Assembly (NCBI RefSeq): GCF_964275005.1
Contig: NC_092685.1
Location: 27,421,253 to 27,485,252 of the forward strand
Source: Diadema setosum
Taxonomy: Eukaryota; Echinodermata; Echinoidea; Diadematoida; Diadematidae
Direction of reading: 5' to 3'
Length of the DNA: 64,000 bases
Shown in pieces: positions 35,768-49,369 of this stretch. The notes below the pieces were generated by a model. That model saw only the letters and a list, made by a program, of their open reading frames with translations, was not told the origin of the DNA and ran no database searches. Numbering within the stretch: the first letter of the stretch is position 1; each line of letters begins with the position of its first letter. A program made the position numbers and the translations under genes.

Positions 35768-35815
<48 letters not shown>
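35768..35815. repeat. TA dinucleotide microsatellite
   Basis: About 24 TA units. Confidence 0.92.
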
Positions 35816-35823
<8 letters not shown>

Positions 35824-36214
35824 TTATGTATATATATATTTTTTTTTATATTTTTTTTTAAAGATAGTGAATAGAACCTTTTTATCACAAACAAAACTTA
35901 GGCCCCTATCCATGTTCTTTTACTATACGCTCTAGATTTTTCTCCTGACCACAGCGCTGTCTGTATAATAACGCATCGCTGTGGTTGACAAAATATTCTT
36001 TTTCTAGTACATTGTATGTGAATCGTATAAACACACTTAAATTGAAATCACAAGACTGTACATCGCAGAATTTTGCAGTTGTGACTGTAGTTAGTGTAGG
36101 GTTTTACAATACATACTGTGTACAAGGTGCCTTGGGTTCTAGAGGCAGGCGCATCGCAGAGAGCCGCTGGATCAGTGAAATAAAAAATATCCGGAAATTT
36201 CACCCATACCATAC

Positions 36215-36310
36215 CCAGAATGCAACGCGCGTGTGACGGACTTTGCTCGGCCATCTTTCCAACTTTCCACTGTCTTCCTGCTTCTCGCGCGATCGCACGG
36301 AGGAGATCGG
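36215..36310 (+). promoter_or_regulatory. CpG-rich promoter candidate with YY1-like motif, probably MRCK
   Basis: A local CpG cluster (ACGCGCG, CTCGCGCGATCGCACGG) in AT-rich surroundings. It contains CGGCCATCTTT at 36248-36258, the reverse of the YY1-type AAGATGGCSG core often found just downstream of TATA-less start sites. Pyrimidine-rich start-site-like sequence (CTTTCC) is nearby. It is the first such island upstream of the MRCK coding exon on this strand. Confidence 0.4.
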
Positions 36311-36421
36311 GGAATTAACATTTTTCAGGCATTTTCCAGCGGGACAGAATGCCGGATGCCGTTGGATGGACATTGGCAAAGCTGACTGGACTATGCTGAT
36401 ATCAAAACCGTTCCTTTGGAA
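36240..36421 (+). other. Candidate 5' non-coding exon of the MRCK gene
   Basis: Runs from the CpG-rich segment to a GGAA|GTATGT donor at 36422. The MRCK coding exon begins with a splice acceptor 106 bases before its ATG, so an upstream non-coding exon must exist, and this is the best candidate. The link between the two exons is inferred. Confidence 0.35.
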
Positions 36422-37512
36422 GTATGTTTAGACCTTACTTTGTACATTTGTTGAGGCTCGAGTGTAGTATGTGGTTGTGATCGCTCTAAATTATGGGTAG
36501 GGCCCCGGTAGGGGCAAGCACGGAGCTGAGTGCTCGACAGTCGACACACCGTCCAGCCGGTCTGTGTGGTATGTGTGCAGGCGCACTGTGCATAGTGCTG
36601 TGTATGTATACGGTTGGTTGTGTGTGGCTTCTTTGGCTGTCGATACGTTACGAGTCTTCGTTGTGAATTCATCTTTCTGTATCACCACGATAACTGCGTC
36701 TTGAATAGTTGAGCCCATGAAATGTCTAATAAATTATACATCTGTAGTTGAAGAGATTAATGTTGTTGGCTAGATCTAGCAACAGATAAAGAAATGTAAA
36801 CGAGAGGCTAGGTACAGGATAGGAGGAATAGGATGCCAACTCTGATCTGTCACATGAAACTTAGATTTCTAGTTTAATGTGCCCTGTGATGAGGCAGTGA
36901 AAAAGAAGCCATATAGTCTAGATGCCACAAGAATCTGTCTTTAGTGACAACAGTTTAAATGATTTGCCTGTCATAATGCAAGCAGCTAAGCAGTCCATCC
37001 TTCTAACTTCATTAGCATGATTAGAACTGCTGAACTAGCAGTAGGCCTAGCACCATTTTGGGGCATGACATGGATTCTACAGCTTTATGATTCTGAGAGT
37101 TGGGACACGACACTTGTTTGTTTGTTTTTTTTTGTGGATGATCAGGTGGCAGTGAGGACTGTTAGATGTTTTTGATAGGCAGTTGCAACGAACACATGTA
37201 TTACTTGCACAGCACAGTTCTTAAAATGTAGGCCGCTATAGTTAAGTGCAATATCTTCAGAGATGAAACATAATTTTCAGAAGGGCTCAAAATTTGGTGT
37301 AGATCTATTATGAGTAAAATGTGTAATATAATTTCGATCGCATGCTTACGCGTATGCCTTTACGTAGTTTTATTCCTTAAGCACCCTCCCCGTTCAGTGG
37401 TGGGTAGGTAGAATGTTAATAGACTCTAGTAGTAATAAACAGTATGGACAGCGTCTTCGCTCTTGGGAGAGTACTCATTCAAGGTTCAAGGTAATGATCA
37501 AAATGTGCTAAA

Positions 37513-37710
37513 TACTGTAAAAGTGGAAGTTTTCACGGTGTTGAAATTTTCATGCATTTCGCGTAACCAGAAACTAGCGCTAAAATAAAGGCACACAAAT
37601 ATTTTTGCTTGCCATAAGTTCCTGTGCGTGATGTTATGATTCTGCGAAATTAAAAACACGCCAAACTCTTCTTACCCGGCCCAGCGCGAAAAAAATCCAC
37701 TTTTACAGTA
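37513..37710 (+). mobile_element. MITE family F, copy 1
   Basis: 198 bp with terminal inverted repeats TACTGTAAAAGTGGA...TCCACTTTTACAGTA (15 of 15). CpG-rich centre with GAAACTAGCGCTAAAATAAA. Related to 43775-43974 and 56180-56355. Confidence 0.8.
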
Positions 37711-37907
37711 GCAAAAGTATTGAATCGCATGCACTCCCGCGCGATGGATATTGCATGTGTGGCATACCTTTTGGGGGTAACATTTTACATTTTTGCCATT
37801 ACCCAACTGAAATAGTGTCATCACAAGCCCACAGCATTATTTCACACTTTTGTGATACAAAAGGTGTCCATTTTAGAACAAAAGTTGACAGTTTGTAATC
37901 AGTAAAG

Positions 37908-38262
37908 GGCGGTGAGTTAGCTTGGTTGGTAGCACATCTAGATCTACCTCTTGATCTGAAGGATCCAATTCCTGAGTCTCACCGAGCAGTGTTGTGCTTA
38001 ATCGTACTGTCCCCTCTGATAAGAGGCAAAAAACTCTGTCCCTCGGATAGGACATAGAATGGAGGTCCCTCGTGTGAGAGAATCACAACTCATACATGCG
38101 AAAGATCCCCCTTCATTTATTAATTGTAAAGAGCAGGGTGTTTAACCTTGTGAAGTGGGCCCCCCTAATATCCAACTAGACTCCATGAAAGACCAACTAT
38201 TGCAGCTGATATGGGCTATCCAGCCGTCATCTGAGATGGAAATCAAACAAACAAACGAACAA
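37908..38262 (+). mobile_element. tRNA-derived SINE, full-length type
   Basis: Head GGTGAGTTAGCTTGGTTGGT (A box) with a B-box-like GGATCCAATTCC about 35 bases on. The body carries CTCTGTCCCTCGGATAGGAC and the 3' part CCAACTAGACTCCATG...GGGCTATCCAG. The tail is CAAACAAACAAAC. The 3' part recurs at 49274-49369, confirming a dispersed family. Confidence 0.72.
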
Positions 38263-39184
38263 AAGTTGTAATCTTGGTACTGAAAACTGATAATACCAGA
38301 GCATCTTAACAAGATCCTGATTACCCATGGCATGGCTTTTTATCATGTTTGAAATTTTGTGGGCAATGTTACCTGCATCATGATAGTTTGCGGACTGTAT
38401 TTTGTGTAAATGACACCATTAAAACTCCTATGGGACTACTTTGAAAATTTACCCACAAATGAATGTATTGCTGCCTTTAGATTGAGCTGAGATACCTCAC
38501 ATGTCATGACTGTTCTGGGCTGGGCCTCTCAACAGAATACTAAAGCTACGGAATGCCAACCAAAAGCAATCAGTTGCCATTTCAAATTTACATTGAAATT
38601 TCAGTATTCCAGGGATTAGCACAGATTGCTATGATTAGCAGCAGATCACATTTGATAGGGCTTTGGCCAGAGTGTAGAACCTTGATACGGTTGAAGTCAA
38701 ACCATGTTGAGGCAGCCAATGCATGCATCATGTGCTTTTGGCACCAAGGATACAGACATGTAGAGTAAACACTTGCATTGTACTCAAATTGTCATGTAAA
38801 TGTCATCTCAAAATAGCTGGCCAGATCATATGACTGATTGTTATTGCATAATACTGTACCCTTTATTTGTTTTCTGCATAAAATAGTTGTATGGTCAACG
38901 ATTTCTTCAAAAATTATTTGTTACTCTGCTCCGTATAAGCTGTTTGTGTGTTTGTGTGTGTGTGTTTGTGTGTGAGTGCATAAAAGGAAGCCTTTCATGC
39001 ACCCGAGCAGTAAAGATACATTTGATTTTAGTAGTGTTCCTTTTTTTTTTAGAGAGAGAAAGACATTACAAAAAGAATGATACCTAACTTTACACTACAT
39101 ATGAACAGTGTATGTTGTAATATATGTGGACTACAGATATGAAAACAATCATAGTTGCTTTGTGCTTTATGTAACATAGAGACC

Positions 39185-39796
39185 TAGGGTGCATTTATGC
39201 TTCCATTTTTGGGGCCAAAATCAGGCTTTTGAAACGTGATTAGTGCAAAACGCTGTTGCATTCATGCTCATTTTGATAGAATTAGAAACTCTGATTCAAA
39301 ACGCCGATCCAAAACGCACAAAAAGGTGCGTTTACGATCGGCGTTTCTGACTAATCACGTTTGACGGGGAAGCACCACAAACGCGTTTAAATGACATCAT
39401 CTCCATCGCCTTTCCGGTTCACTTGAAAATGAGAGCGCCAGGCCAGCCGACCTTTCGATAACTCTACGTGCCGTGCAACACAATTTGCAGGTGCTGATCC
39501 TTCGAGCTCCCTGTTGGTACATTACTGTACATGGTGACAGACATAACTATGCATTGATGCATGAAGAGTTCATTATAATCATACATTCCGACTTTGTCAA
39601 CAATTTGTCAATGAAATAGAAACTCGTATTTCTCATCACTGTCTACAGTTCATGTTAATAAAGCAATCAAAATTATATTAGACATGCTGTGGAACATGAA
39701 CAATGCACACATAAACAGTGTCCCGTGAACGGCGTTTTGAATCAGCGTTTCAAAACGCTGATTCTGCCTTCGCAAATTGAGCATAAACACACCCTA
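39185..39796. mobile_element. Inverted-repeat element, family G
   Basis: Ends TAGGGTGCATTTATGCT and AGCATAAACACACCCTA form an imperfect terminal inverted repeat. Inner parts carry AAACGCCGATC and GATCGGCGTTT hairpins and further AAAACGC/GCGTTTT arms near 39730-39770. About 612 bp. An unrelated AT-rich stretch at about 39500-39720 may be an insertion. Confidence 0.6.
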
Positions 39797-41270
39797 CCTT
39801 CGCTTATCTGGCCATGGCTTATCTGGATCTGTGTAATACCTGGATGTGGGCTGGCTTATGAATTTCGTTTTGTTTCAAGCATTTTCAATGCCACAAGTCC
39901 AATAATTGTAGACTTTTTTTCCTGTGAATGATTTTTTGGTGAAACTTGAAAAAATGTGCAAAATTTGTGCACACGTTTTGAGGTTAAGTCATACTTTCTG
40001 CAAGAGACATTGCATTAGATGATGCAATAATCATCTGGCAGTGCACTGCAGTGGTATCATACATGGGCAGTATTCAACGAGTAGTGATCACAATCTTATT
40101 TTTGGTCAATGTTCAACAAACACAAATGAGAATCATTGTTAAATCACATTGCATTTCATTTCTGTGTCATCTGAAACATGACAATAATTTGCAAAAAATC
40201 ATACATTGATGTACAAATTGATATTGACATGCGTATCTGTGCCCAGAAGAACATGCTAGAAAGTGTCACATACAGTGAGCATATCTCTCATAATTATATG
40301 GTACATGTATGTGGTGGCCTCATGTCGGACCGTCTTGATAATTTGTAGATGGATAACTGAGGTTGTACTATAAGCAAATGTATTGAGAGTCACTTTTCTT
40401 TTTCTTAAATATTGCTTTAGGTAAACATACATTGTACTTACACTTGTACACTGTACAGGTTACCTTAGTGCTGGGTCTAAGAATGGCGCAGTGGACACTT
40501 GATACAGTCATATTAATATTTGCATCTCCAGAAACGTTATGTTTTTTATTGTTAAGATTGTAAAGGCCTTTGTAATGAAAAGGTGGGATCTGAGCATTTA
40601 TGGAAAAGTGCAGTAATTCAATAAGAGGTATTAGGATTGTATGCTTTGAAGCATTTTATGCAATAGATGCAGAAAGATGAAAAGTGCTGTGCCAAATATC
40701 ATTGCCTTGGAGTTATGCCTTCATTTTGTGTTAATGTTCAGAAATGAAGACCTCTTTGTTTGTGTGTGTAGATCTATATGTGTGTATGTGTTATTGAAAA
40801 AAAAAATTAACAAACACATATATAAAAAAAGATGTGATTGGTATCTACATGTATGTAACAGGTCAGGAGTCTTTATCTTTTCCAGGGAGTATTGTTGCCT
40901 GAGTATATTTTGTTTTAGACATGTTTGCATGATTTCCCATCATGAGCATAGTTGTGTAATTAGGATTTTAAAATGAAGGTGACTACAGGAACTTTATGAT
41001 TGTATATTTTATAATTTGATTATTATAAAACAAGTTTATCTCAAAGGTTACTTGAAGTAACAAGCATCGAGATAGCAATTGTTTTGTATGATAATTCATG
41101 CAGAACTTTATGAGCCTATTTCAGATTTTCCATCCCAGGTCGTTGAAGAGAGCCCTATGTATACACTTCAGCAAATCAATGAACATGTAATATGAATCAC
41201 AATACCAAAGAAGGCAAACACATGTTTGCTTCTAACACACACACAATCTGTGTGATTGCTTTCACTGCAG

Positions 41271-41560
41271 GTATTTTTAAATATCACCAGCACTGACCGG
41301 TAAACTTGGCTGTGATAGAGAACTTGCTCCTTCCCGTGACTGTCCGCTGCGCGGGACCAACGGAGGCCTCCCAGCCATGGCTAACCAGGTGGAGGCTCGA
41401 CTGAAGCGCTTGGAGAAGCTCTACCTGAGCGGTGTGCAGGGCGCCAAGGGGGACACCCTGAGCTTGGAAAGTTTACTGGACGTACTTGTGCTGCTTCATG
41501 ATGAGTGCAGTTCCTCAACCCTCCGGCGTGAGAAGAGCATGACAAACTTTATAGAATGGG
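41271..41560 (+). CDS. CDC42BPA/B: MRCK (CDC42-binding kinase) first coding exon, partial gene
   Basis: The exon has an acceptor (CTTTCACTGCAG) and a 106-nt 5' UTR segment. The ATG at 41377 has a strong context (GCC before, G after). It reads 61 codons plus one base to the donor GGG|GTAAGG. The peptide MANQVEARLKRLEKLYLSG, then SLESLLDVLVLLHDECSSST and LRREK...FIEW, matches the N-terminal segment of human MRCK alpha/beta (SVETLLDILICLYDECNNSP, LRREK, EYLEWAKP). The phase-1 end with G fits the Ala codon of EWAKP. MRCKs are AGC-family kinases that act downstream of CDC42 on myosin light chain. This N-terminal segment precedes the kinase domain and takes part in dimerisation. The kinase domain exons lie beyond the window. 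Confidence 0.88.
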
Positions 41561-43774
41561 GTAAGGAGGCTGCTGCATCATAATTGCTCTACGGGAGCAG
41601 ACATTAAATTATCATTTGACTTAGTCCTCGTCTCAGTTACACAAAATGAGTGGAAGAAATTTGCTCACTAGCTGAGATTAAGTTTTTAAGATTTAAGATT
41701 AAAATGTTGGACAGAATAGTTTAAAAGCTGCAATTCATCAAGAAATTTGCATCATGAGAATGTACACAATGCAAAAACAAGTACTTTTCAATTCTATTAG
41801 CCAGCTGAACAGTTAAAAGCCAAATATCGTTTATTTTTAGTGATTTTTGTTTTGTCTGCATATTGCAATTCATTGAGCATTGAGAGCACTTTTCCTTATA
41901 AAATATCTTATTTTTCCCCCAAAAAATCCTAAAATGATTGGTATTATAACCACTAGAAATCGTCATTCTGTCTGCATAGATTCTCTTTTTATAGTACTTT
42001 AAAATAGTCTGCTCTACACAAACCTACACATGCAATATACACTACAATAGATGCTGAAAATATATATCATATGTAATATACATACATGTATATGCATGCC
42101 TTGAGGAGATAGTATGGTAAAATCGTTATAGATCCCACGGTATCCAAGTTTAATTTCTGAAGCAGAGGGCCCATGAATGAGTGACCTTCAACTACGTGGA
42201 GCAATCAATATGGGCTCCTCTCCGGGGTCTTGTGTGTTGATAACCCATGCGGCCATGGGTTTTTCCTGTGACAGCCAGAGACTGGCCTTGTTCATGTTCT
42301 GGAGCAGTTGAGGCAGGCATTGGCATTCGTCAGCTGAGTCAGCTATTTTGGAGCTGTGGAGGTCTATTGAAAACACATTGCCAGCCGTAAATATAGCGCC
42401 TGCAGGGAGCTGTTGGGGGGGGGGGGGGAATGCATTGTTACAGGAATCATTGAATTAGAAAAGTGTTTGAGGAGAGATCACATACATGTACACTCGACAA
42501 GGAAGTTTGAATGAATGTTTGTGAAATCTGAGCAGCAGATCTGTTCAAAGTTTTGGTGAAAAACAACAACATGGTGTCAAAAAGTTGTGACCCTTGAAAT
42601 GACAGGTCCTTTTAATCTTATCATAATAATACCATGCATGGCCATCTTGATCACATGATAAAGACGAATTTATCCCAATTTATGTTGTACAAAGTAATAA
42701 CTTCAACAAAAAAAAAATTGAAGAAAGGAATCGGTGCCCCTAAATGGTTGAAATGGGTCATTTGGAACATTTCCAATCAATAGATTTTTCTTGCATAGCA
42801 AATTATGAATAAATAATCAAATTTTGTATACTTAAAGTTGCTGACCAAAGAGTTCAAGTACTGTGCCCTCCCCCCCCCCCCAAAAAAAAAACCCAACAAC
42901 AACCAAACAAACAAACACAATAAACTTACAAAGATGATTAATGCCCCTGTGGTTTTAATAACTTTCTGGTTCAGTATACATATTATTACCATACCACTAC
43001 CAGCATATCACTAAATGAATTCTAGCGAGTATTGTTACACCGAGCACAAGTAAAGTGTGAAAGCTATTTAAAGCCCTTGGCATTCATGCCAATCATCTAC
43101 TCAACTCATGAGGGCATGTGACTGGTTTCAGCGTGACAGGATTTTACCCATCCACAAAGCTTGGCTGTGGGTTTGCACATTGGGGACATTGTCATGTGGA
43201 ATGGATATGATATTGGCACCTGGCACCAATTACATATTCCATCAGCATGTGTGGTAACCGTCGTGGCGTGGGGGGACAAGCGGACCGTCACATTGATTGT
43301 GTACAGTGTGGATCCAACATTGTAGACAACACAATCAAAGCCCTGCGCGTATGTGTGTCTTGTCTTCTCCGATGCCTTCCACCTGGAGGGAGAAAGCAAT
43401 TTTGATGTTTTTTTGCTGCATCCAATCCCCGCAGCAGATGAGGGAGACGATTGGAGGCGCATACACCCTTGTACTTGAGCTATCACAGTAATGTTGCCAC
43501 GACAATGTCCATGTAAGGGATGGGATGTCCCACTTGTAGTATTACAAAAAAAAAAAAAAAAAACACGGGGGGGGGGGGGATGGGGCATAAGGAGATGCCT
43601 GATGGAGATCTAAAAAAACAAAACAAAAACAAAAACAAAACAATTCTGTTCACAGTGTTTATGTAAAGTTGCCTTGTACAGTCAGTTGACCTCATATTTC
43701 GACAAACATGGTGAGATGGTGAGAGGTTTTGAGTCAAAATGGATCATTGTATAGCTGAGAATAATGGTTCATTA

Positions 43775-43974
43775 TACTGCAAAGGGAGATATTATTGCGC
43801 GTCTAATTTTTCGCGCTCGACTGGGTGAGAAGAGTTACGCATGTTTTTAATTCCACGGTAACAAGACATCAACTACTGGAATACATGGCAAGCAAATTTG
43901 TATGCTTTTATTTTCGTGCTTCCTTTTGCTTGCGCGAAAATTGTAACATCGCAAAAATTTTCACTTTTACAGTA
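43775..43974 (-). mobile_element. MITE family F, copy 2 (MRCK intron)
   Basis: Reverse-oriented relative: ends TACTGCAAAGGGAG and CACTTTTACAGTA, internal TGGCAAGCAAATTTGTATGC and TTTTATTTTCGTGC. About 200 bp. Confidence 0.7.
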
Positions 43975-46900
43975 TCCAAGAATAATGGTTCATGTGGTAG
44001 ATATACACTCTATAAATCCCAAAATGAACTTCATGGTGCCAAATCGTACAGTATTGACTAGATGGCCGTGGCATGACCTGGAAAATGCTGGAGGCGTTTG
44101 TAATATTGATAAGGAAGTTTGGAAAACATGTATTTCTGTGCTATATACAAATCAACAGAGTTTATGATTAGAGCTATTTCAGACTTAATACATACATGAG
44201 TATGCTGCTAGGATATATTCATGAAATTCTACACAATTATTGCTATCAAAATTACAAACTGCGATGCAAACACAAATTGTGACAATGCATGTAATCAAGG
44301 ACTAGGGTACTAGCTGCGGCTTTTACCCTTTACACGTACATTGAATAGTACTGTACAATATTTGGCTGCTACAACTGAGCACTGATAAGTCTGTTCCTCA
44401 CCTGTGTACATTCGTATTAGTCAGAATGCAACCACAGAGATAAGACGACCACAAAGTGACATCCTGATTGCAGGTACATGTTTGTGTACATCGTTTCGGC
44501 AGTACCCGACAGGCTGATTTATATTCACTTCCAACTTCCATGTCTGTGTTTTTACAGTTATCATTAAACATGGAGCTAATGGCTCTAATTTTTATACATG
44601 CTTCCACTCTACTCAAGCATAATGGTACTTTGTAGTTGTACATGTATGTATTCATGTGTTCCAGTATTGCTCACTGATACATGTAGTTGTTCTTTTTGTC
44701 ACTAGGCCCCTTCAAGAGGCCAGTGCTATAAGGGATAGTATATAACTACCACAAATTTTGCATAACATTGGCTAAAGGGTGAGAATTATTTGATTAGTTG
44801 TTCTTTGACATTGCACTGTGTAACTTGTATTGGGATGGGATAGGTTACTGATGGGGGACTGGAAAAGGATGGTTATATTGTACCTTGTATACATTGTATG
44901 ATATTTCACCAGCTGTGCAGAAAGAATGTGATTATTAAAGATTATATATGTACGCCATGCCAACTTTGGCACATACAAAATGTAGTGAGGTAGAATTACA
45001 ACTGCAAAATACTTGTATGAAGAGAAAAGAGTGACAATAGCATTCTACGAAGCATACATACACGTACAGCCTGTACATGTTCACGTCAAGGAGCTTGAAG
45101 GATCCTATAAAATATGTGAAACAAAACTCAGTAACATACAAGGTTTACTGTGTGCAGACACTACAACCATTTTGACATGTACAATGTCTAAAAGCTGTTA
45201 ATTCCTCTGTCCTACATTCATGGCATTTCTGTCCAGGCATAACACTGGTAAATCCTCATTAGTGTTCACTAGGGAGAGGGCAGTCCATACCCCGTACAAT
45301 TGCTGAAGTGTATTTTGTGCATGTTCTATTATAGTGATTGACCCTAGTGTGTGTGCAGCTTGCACTGCACCTGTTTGCACAGACACTCCATTTTTACTGA
45401 CATCATACATGTAGACAACATTCAAGTTCAGGTGCCGTTGCAGACCTGTTCTAGATAAAGTGTTGGTGTGGATAAATAGATGCAAATGATGACCTACATG
45501 TAGGCCTACATGGGGGCTACTGGCCACATCCTCTGCTTGAATGACAGATGTCTGTGGGGTCCATTGTGTACCGGAAGGGGAAATCCCAGCCCTTCCATGG
45601 AGATCAGGAGTTCACATTGAAAGGCAAGGTCTTTTTCTGATTGTACTTTGCTTACCAGCGGAAAGTGTAGTTTCTATTGTCACCAATGGAAGGTTCTTTT
45701 ATTCTTTTATTACCTGTATCCACATTCTAATGAAAACTGTCGTCCTGGTGCTTTGAAACTAAACATTTCTCATAGCCATGTGCCTGAGTCTGCAAGAAGA
45801 TTAAAAAACTATTACCAACAAAAAGAATGGAAGGTTGTCTGGACTTGGAGGTCACTTGCCCAGACAAATCAGAGGATGTTACATGCAAGTGTATAGAGAG
45901 TTAATATGCTCATTTAAGCAATTACCCTTGCTGCAAAGTTTACATTTGCTGCTTGCTTTGTCCACATGTCTTACTGTTTTCTTTATTTTTTTAATTGATA
46001 GAAATGAGCATGGTGAATTGCATGCCAAAATATTGCTGTCCAGCCAGGCATTTGAGTTTCATGTTGTTTGTTTGTACATATTTTTGTTTATCATGCGAAG
46101 AGTGATTGTTCTGTCCAAGTGGCTGTAATTGACCGGCATTTTAATTTAAACTACCACATAAGAGCTAATAGCAAACCAACTCCAAAACTTTGTGAATAAT
46201 ATGGGCTGCATTTCACTGGTATATAGGTCTACAATGTATGTAGGTACACTTTGTACATCTGGCTAGGCCTAATTACTATGTGAAGAACCCCTTGCTTGAC
46301 AGGTATTCTGCATCAGAGTTTTTGTTGTAAGGTGTGCTGATGGCAGCCTTTAACATGGAGGCCCAGATTCCCCTTAATTATGACTCCTTGAATTTCACCA
46401 GCACAACTTCCTCTTTGTTTGTAGTGCATTGTGCATCCAGTTTGTTTGTTGAAGAAGTGTACCTGTGATACCTTATATTTCATGCAGTGGTGCATGCTGC
46501 TCTGTTGAAATCAGACTGTACATTGCATGTACTCAATGCCACATTGTTCACCTTGTGGTGTCTTGAACAAAGACCAAAATGTGAGCTTTGGCAGTGGAAA
46601 AAATGGGCGACTCTCAGTTTCTAGGTCTCCCTACCCCAGCAGCCTAAAGGTGCAAAAAGGCATTATCAATAGATACTCTGTAGGCCTGCAGAGTTTGTAG
46701 TTCCAAGTATATTTCTCAACCACAAGTATAAAGTATATAGGTGTTGATCTTATGATCACACACACAAGAGAAAAAAAAAAAGCAAGAAAGAAGAGGAAAA
46801 AAAAATGTAAGCTGCATTATTCTACTTGGTCAGGCTGTATTGCGTAGACATAGTTAAAATGAAATTTCCCTTGTGTTGAAAAATAGAAAGTAAAAAATGA

Positions 46901-49273
46901 TACATATGAAAGGTCCTTTTCAAGGTAAGTATTTTTTATGTTGATGAGAATTCTTTTATGTTCCAGGATGCTTTGGTGTAGTTTTAATTCTTAAAGTTAT
47001 TTGTATCTACCTTCTACCTTGTCCTATACACGTAGACTCATGGCTTCTTATTGTATCGTAACAGAGAAAGGCTGACAGTATGTACAACCTTCAATGGTTG
47101 AAGTTTAAAGACATTTCTACCATACAGTTTATATTTCAGTATTTGTTTGACAATCTATCACTGATTCAGCAAGATGAAACATAGGAAATCCTTGTACAGT
47201 GGTATATGGCAGGACATAAATTTTGTACACACTACGAATGTACATATATAATGTGCAAGTACATGCCACTGACATGAGATCACATACATGCATTGAGAAA
47301 GTAAGCTTGCATTCCCATATCCTGTGAATTGTGGTAGTCCGAGCACTGTGCAGTGTATGCAGCAAATTATATGCATCCCCCGAAGTGATCCCATGCTGGC
47401 CTCTAAATGCCAATCCCATTGACTGAAATGAGAATGTTGGGAATGTCCAAGAGGACATGGCAGTTGCCACAAGACAGAGTCGTCCCACTCATGCAATGAT
47501 CATAGCTAATCTTAGGCACAGGGTATACCATAGGCTATGCTGGGATGACCAAATGATTTGCATGTGAGGGAACAGTTAGAGGAAAATTTTTACTGAAGCT
47601 ATTTTTCAATAAGATAACAAACATATTTACGCAGCTGATCACTAGACAAGTTGAAGAAAAGCAGCCAGATTCTGTGATGTAATAAGCACTTGAGTGCTTC
47701 TAAATCATCCATCATTTTACATCTTGCAGTCTTTTGGGAGTCTACACTGACAATTTAAAGGAATTAGTCATGCTGCCGGATGTCATGCCTTTCAAATACA
47801 TAAACAGAAGGATCAAGCTATTTGTTTGAATTCATTCATGAAAAAAACAACAAAAACAAACAAACAATTGACATCATTTGATGTGGATGTCATATGAAAT
47901 CACATCTGATTGCGTCTAGTCCAGCATCACGTACATTGTAAACCATCCTTTACAAAAAGGAAAAATTGTAATGACATGTAGAAATGACACAGATCAGATT
48001 TTATCATTTTTTTTTAAAAGATACGGTTACAATCACATGACAGAAACAGCTTTAACTGAGATACTTACGAGTTGTGATGTATAATTGGATCTTCTGATGG
48101 TTTCTGATTTTCATACAGTCAGGTTTTATTATCTGTGACTGATCTGAGTGCATCTGTGTTATCAAAAAGCTTTTAATATGGCGAAATTGATCTATGTGAG
48201 GTAAAGTCTCTACTAGGCTCAGAGCTGATAGATTCTGTTATTCAGAACTAGACTCAGATCTGCCCAGCAAAAATCATTTGCAATATTCTTCATTTAATTC
48301 TCACATTATATTTGACGATACATACTTTCATCGTTCTCTCATTCTCATGTTGCTGTGTCTGTGTCGTAGGCTCCCCCATCTCACGATGTTGCCACATTGT
48401 TTCGGCTGGATTTTCGAACAGAGTTGTTATTGTACCTGTAAAGTTGGTATGCAAAAGGGAAAAAAAAAGTGGGGTTGGGTTTGGAAGCCACCCATGGGCA
48501 GCCCAAGTCAAATATTGGAGCTCCAGATTTCATTCTCCTCTCGGACCAATAAAGGCGATGGGGAGAGTGCAGTCAAATGCAGAAGACCATCTTAACCAAG
48601 GCTACATGTTACCTGGAGAGAGAGAGAGCAAACAGCGGCGGGACAAAAGGTTGCATAACTTTACTGTCTGTGCTGGTGTTGACATTTTCGTAGATTTGTG
48701 AAGCTTGGGCGGACAGTGTCCAGAATGTGCTGTTTACTGTTGTCGAGTGGTATTATTTATTCAGCGCTGTACATGGAAAAAGATTAAGGGGGAATATCAG
48801 GACCTAATGATCTGGAAGCGTTTACAAGATTTGAATCAGCTGACAAGTTGAAAAAATTCAGAGGAAGAACTGTCATGTAGTCGAAGTGAGTTACTGTTTT
48901 TGTGTGGATTGATTGTGAAAAAAGGAGCCCCACACAAAAATTGAAAACAAATTTCATGCCTATGAATAAGAATTACAGCATTGCTACAATGTACTTCCTG
49001 CAAAAATGTGTAGATGGTATTATTTTACAAGAGTATACTCGATATGTAACCTGATGAAATACACATGGAAAGCAGACCATACGTCAGTGCACATAAGATT
49101 GTGTGTATCTACTGAATTGTAACATGGATGTTAAACACAGATAACAACATGCACACTGTACATAATTTATTGAGTTTCATGTATGGTGTGTAGCTTTGAA
49201 TAGTAATCTCTTCATGAATGAAGTGCTGTTGATAGTTGTCATAGTGTAGGCTTGCAAGAGGCATTATTGAATT

Positions 49274-49369
49274 GGGCCGCCTTACATCCAACTGGACCCC
49301 ATGGAAGACCAGCCAGTGCAGCTGAATATGGGCTATCCAGCTGTCTTCTCAGATGGAAAACAAACAAGC
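49274..49369 (+). mobile_element. 3' fragment of the SINE family seen at 37908
   Basis: GGGCCGCCTTACATCCAACTGG...ATGGGCTATCCAG...AGATGGAAAACAAACAAGC matches the last 100 bases of the 37908 element. It is 5'-truncated. Confidence 0.72.

Larger units (their letters stand above)
36422..41270 (+). other. Probable 5' UTR intron of the MRCK gene
   Basis: Lies between the candidate non-coding exon and the acceptor before the first coding exon. Apart from the family F, SINE and family G elements I see only AT-rich sequence and a GT-rich run near 38942-38975. Confidence 0.4.

Noticed and set aside
43106..43588. 160-codon minus-strand open frame in the MRCK intron
   Set aside because: Starts in a G/A homopolymer region, shows no domain or signal peptide, and overlaps no recognisable family. 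Probably chance.
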